15,703 nt of DNA from NCBI GenBank assembly GCA_018607545.1, contig JABBBF010000107.1, forward strand, positions 1 through 15,703, read 5' to 3'. Below the pieces are notes generated by a model, which saw only the letters and a list, made by a program, of their open reading frames with translations, was not told the DNA's origin and did no database searches. Position 1 is the stretch's first letter; every line of letters starts with the position of its first letter. Source of the DNA: SAR92 clade bacterium (GTDB taxonomy: Bacteria > Pseudomonadota > Gammaproteobacteria > Pseudomonadales > Porticoccaceae). The translations under genes were made by a program, and so were the position numbers. Positions 13,351-15,703 of the stretch are shown one piece after another.

Positions 13351-15405
13351 ATGTATAAACTTCCTATGAAGAAAGTTCTAACGCTCTTTGCAGCATTACT
13401 TTTCGTCGCTGCCTGTTCTGATCAGACCAACACAGTTCCTGCAGACGATGCCCTGCCGCAAATATCCGGTATTGATCTGACCGGGATGGATACTTCAGTG
13501 CGCCCACAGGATGATTTCTACCGCTATGCCAACGGCAAGTGGTTGGAGTCGACCGAGATCCCCGCCGATGAGGTTGGCTGGGGCAGCTATATGACATTGC
13601 GCAAAGAGAGTCTCGAACAGTCTCGGGTGATTGTCGAAGCTGCGGCAGCGGATCACCAAGACGATCCGGCGAGAGTGAAAATCGGTAACTACTACAATGC
13701 ATTTATCGATGTGGCGCGCATTGAAGAGCTGGGCATAGAACCGGTCGCCAACTATCTTGAGCAAATCGATAATCTTAAAACCCACGCTGATATTGTTGCC
13801 TTTTTCGGCAGCTCAAATCCGGCCGGTATCGATGCACCGTTTAATCTCTATGTGGGTCAGGATGATAAAGATGCGACAAGCTATATATTGCACCTGGTTC
13901 AATCGGGACTCGGCCTGCCCGACCGCGATTACTACAGCGATAGCTCAGAGCGCGGCGTGGAAATTATTGGCAGATACAAAAGCTATCTGGCAGATATTCT
14001 CGCTCTTTCCGGTCATACAGATGCCAGCGCTGCCGCTGAGCGTATTTTTGCCCTGGAGAGCCAGCTAGCTGAACATCAGTGGAATAAAATCGACAACCGC
14101 GATGCCGACAAGCGCTATAACAAATTATCCGCTAAAGAATTTATCGCGCTACTCTCAAATCTGGACTTGGAAACCTATCTACTGGGTATTGGTATTGACT
14201 TGCCCGCGACTGTAATCGTTGTGCAGCCGAGTTACCTGGCTGCCTTTAATCAGTTATTTACCCGAGTTGAGGTAGAGTCCTGGAAAGATTATCTGCGCGC
14301 CAATGTACTCTCCAGCTTCGCGAATTATCTGCCCCAGGCGTTTGTGGATACTCGCTTCGATTTCTATTCGAAATTCCTCTATGGCCGAGAGGAACAACAG
14401 CCGCGCTGGCGCAAGGCGATTAGCTCGATCAATGGCAATCTCGGCGAACTGTTGGGACAGCTCTATGTGGCCAAACATTTCTCACCAGATTCCAAGGCGC
14501 GGATGATTACCATGGTCGATAACCTGATCGCCGCCTATGCGGAGTCGATTGAGAATCTCGAGTGGATGAGCGATGAGACCAAACAGCAGTCGCTGGTAAA
14601 GCTGTCCAAATTTACCCCTAAAATTGGCTACCCGGATAAGTGGAAAGATTACTCCGCTCTAACCGTGGACAGCGGCGATCTGTTTGGCAATATCCAACGC
14701 TCGCGAATTTTTGGCCATGATGTGAATATGGCAAAACTGGGTGCGCCAATTAACCGTGATGAATGGTTTATGGCACCACAGGAAGTCAATGCCTACTACA
14801 ACCCCGGCCTTAACGAGATTGTCTTCCCGGCTGCCTATCTGCAACCACCCAATTTTATCCCCAATGCAGAAGATGCCTATAATTACGGGACTATAGGCAC
14901 CACTATCGGTCATGAGATTGGGCATGGTTTCGATGACCAGGGTAGTAAGTACGATGGTGATGGTAATTTAAAAAGCTGGTGGACAGAAACTGATCGCCAG
15001 CAGTTTGAACAGCGCACTCAGGGTCTGGTGGATCAGTTTAATAAGTTTGAAGCCCTGCCCGGCCTGTTTGTTAACGGTGAGTTGACTCTGGGAGAGAATA
15101 TCGGTGATCTGGGGGGCACATCAATTGCTCTAAAAGCCTATCGTATGTCATTAGAGGGTATGGCATCACCGGTTATCGATGGCTTTAGCGGCGAGCAGCG
15201 TTTCTTTTTGGGCAATGCTCAATCGAGCAGGATTAAATGGCGCGACCAGATCCTCGAAATCATTGTTAAAACCGATCCCCATTCACCGGATATCTATCGT
15301 ATCAATGGGGTGTTTCCCAATATGGCAGATTTCTACAAGACTTATAATGTTGTGGAAGGTGACGGGCTGTTTCTACCGAAAGATCAGCGGGTGAAGATCT
15401 GGTAG
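13351..15405 (+). CDS. M13 family (neprilysin/PepO-like) zinc metallopeptidase, lipoprotein
   Basis: Envelope zinc endopeptidase of the M13 family, which cleaves short peptides on the N-terminal side of hydrophobic residues. The 684-residue product has a lipoprotein signal (hydrophobic ~9-20, V-A-A-C with lipidated C22, then Ser, no Asp retention signal), so an outer-membrane anchor facing the periplasm is likely. The N-terminal M13 domain begins around 47 (DTSVRPQDDFYRYANGKW). The catalytic domain has the substrate-binding NAYYNPG (480-486), zinc site HEIGH (521-525: H521, E522, H525) and GENIGDLGG (581-589: third ligand E582, D586), and ends in VKIW, like the family's terminal x-x-W. All catalytic residues are present. 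The gene stands alone between a weak and a strong terminator; its natural substrates cannot be inferred. Confidence 0.95.
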   Translation: MYKLPMKKVLTLFAALLFVAACSDQTNTVPADDALPQISGIDLTGMDTSVRPQDDFYRYANGKWLESTEIPADEVGWGSYMTLRKESLEQSRVIVEAAAADHQDDPARVKIGNYYNAFIDVARIEELGIEPVANYLEQIDNLKTHADIVAFFGSSNPAGIDAPFNLYVGQDDKDATSYILHLVQSGLGLPDRDYYSDSSERGVEIIGRYKSYLADILALSGHTDASAAAERIFALESQLAEHQWNKIDNRDADKRYNKLSAKEFIALLSNLDLETYLLGIGIDLPATVIVVQPSYLAAFNQLFTRVEVESWKDYLRANVLSSFANYLPQAFVDTRFDFYSKFLYGREEQQPRWRKAISSINGNLGELLGQLYVAKHFSPDSKARMITMVDNLIAAYAESIENLEWMSDETKQQSLVKLSKFTPKIGYPDKWKDYSALTVDSGDLFGNIQRSRIFGHDVNMAKLGAPINRDEWFMAPQEVNAYYNPGLNEIVFPAAYLQPPNFIPNAEDAYNYGTIGTTIGHEIGHGFDDQGSKYDGDGNLKSWWTETDRQQFEQRTQGLVDQFNKFEALPGLFVNGELTLGENIGDLGGTSIALKAYRMSLEGMASPVIDGFSGEQRFFLGNAQSSRIKWRDQILEIIVKTDPHSPDIYRINGVFPNMADFYKTYNVVEGDGLFLPKDQRVKIW

Positions 15406-15448
15406 GGGTAACTGATAGCTGTAAACAGCCCGCTGAAAAATAGCAGGC

Positions 15449-15487
15449 AAAAAAAAACCGGACACTTATTCAGAGTCCGGTTTTTTT
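15449..15487. terminator. Bidirectional intrinsic terminator between the M13 peptidase gene and rplQ
   Basis: CCGGAC (15458-15463) and GTCCGG (15475-15480) form a GC-rich stem with an 11-nt loop, flanked by nine A on the left and seven T on the right. It therefore reads as a classic hairpin plus U-tract on either strand. It lies 43 bp after the M13 stop and 17 bp after the rplQ stop, serving both convergent genes. Confidence 0.92.
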
Positions 15488-15504
15488 ATAGCGAAATATA
15501 GAGC

Positions 15505-15703
15505 TTATTCGCCAGTAGTCTCTTCTACATCAACAACGTCATTGGCGGCACGGTCGACCAGCTCAACATAGGCCATTGGTGCATTATCACCAGTGCGGTT
15601 ACCGCACTTAAGGATACGTACATAACCACCTGGACGCTCGAGGAAACGCGGGCCCAAGTCAGAGAACAACTTGCCTACTGTCGCCTTGTTGCGAAGACGG
15701 TCA
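15505..15703 (-). CDS. rplQ: 50S ribosomal protein L17, C-terminal part (5' end outside window)
   Basis: Large-subunit ribosomal protein near the peptide exit tunnel. Translating the - strand from 15702 to the TAA at 15507-15505 gives 65 residues. They include [42 protein letters not shown] and a short acidic tail ending EETTGE, an excellent match to the C-terminal half of bacterial L17 (E. coli about 127 residues). The start lies beyond the right edge. L17 is normally the last gene of the alpha operon after rpoA, so the ribosomal-protein operon presumably continues to the right; the strong hairpin just downstream is consistent with its end. Confidence 0.97.
   Translation of the reverse strand, partial: DRLRNKATVGKLFSDLGPRFLERPGGYVRILKCGNRTGDNAPMAYVELVDRAANDVVDVEETTGE

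Noticed and set aside
15427..15448. Small hairpin GCCCGCT / AGCAGGC upstream of the strong terminator
   Set aside because: The stem has a mismatch and is followed on the + strand by A, not T; the adjacent 15449-15487 hairpin explains termination.
1..15703. CRISPR arrays, insertion sequences, tRNA/rRNA genes, phage or defence islands
   Set aside because: No spaced direct repeats, transposase-like frames, inverted-repeat ends or RNA gene signatures were seen; almost every base belongs to a core gene.

Overview
The window (about 50% G+C, densely packed, nearly all genes identifiable) looks like core chromosome of a gammaproteobacterium. The amgK-murU pair divergent from lptD-surA-pdxA-rsmA-apaG-apaH is an arrangement known from Pseudomonas and relatives. 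Coding style and protein sequences would fit a marine Cellvibrionales-type genome, but this placement is an inference from memory, not a phylogeny.

Left block (+ strand, 1-2529): the 3' end of leuS, then lptE and holA, the usual leuS-lptE-holA cluster. Middle block (- strand, 2544-6273, read right to left): amgK, murU, a VanZ-like membrane protein, a DUF2007 protein and an SLC13/DASS-type anion transporter. Neighbours in this block overlap by 1-4 bases or are 19 bp apart, so it reads as one operon. AmgK and MurU turn recycled cell-wall MurNAc into UDP-MurNAc. The last three genes have no assigned role in that pathway. It converges with holA with only 14 bp between stop codons.

Right block (+ strand, 6468-13272): lptD, surA, pdxA, rsmA, apaG, apaH, with every junction overlapping or abutting. 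It combines outer-membrane LPS export (LptD and its folding chaperone SurA), vitamin B6 synthesis (PdxA), 16S rRNA dimethylation (RsmA) and Ap4A hydrolysis (ApaH). A weak hairpin terminator follows apaH. A stand-alone M13-family zinc metallopeptidase lipoprotein gene comes next (13351-15405). A strong bidirectional terminator separates it from the 3' end of rplQ, the end of the alpha ribosomal-protein operon, which enters from the right on the - strand.

The unifying theme is the cell envelope: both halves of the LPS translocon (lptE and lptD) lie about 5 kb apart, with a peptidoglycan-recycling operon between them. I see no mobile element, CRISPR array, tRNA, rRNA or defence-type gene cluster, and no convincing sign of an undescribed system. 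The points most worth a second look are the VanZ-DUF2007-SLC13 tail of the amgK operon, the juxtaposition of lptE and lptD, the five-cysteine LptD, the lptD/surA overlap, and a 15-bp tandem repeat encoding the SurA tail.
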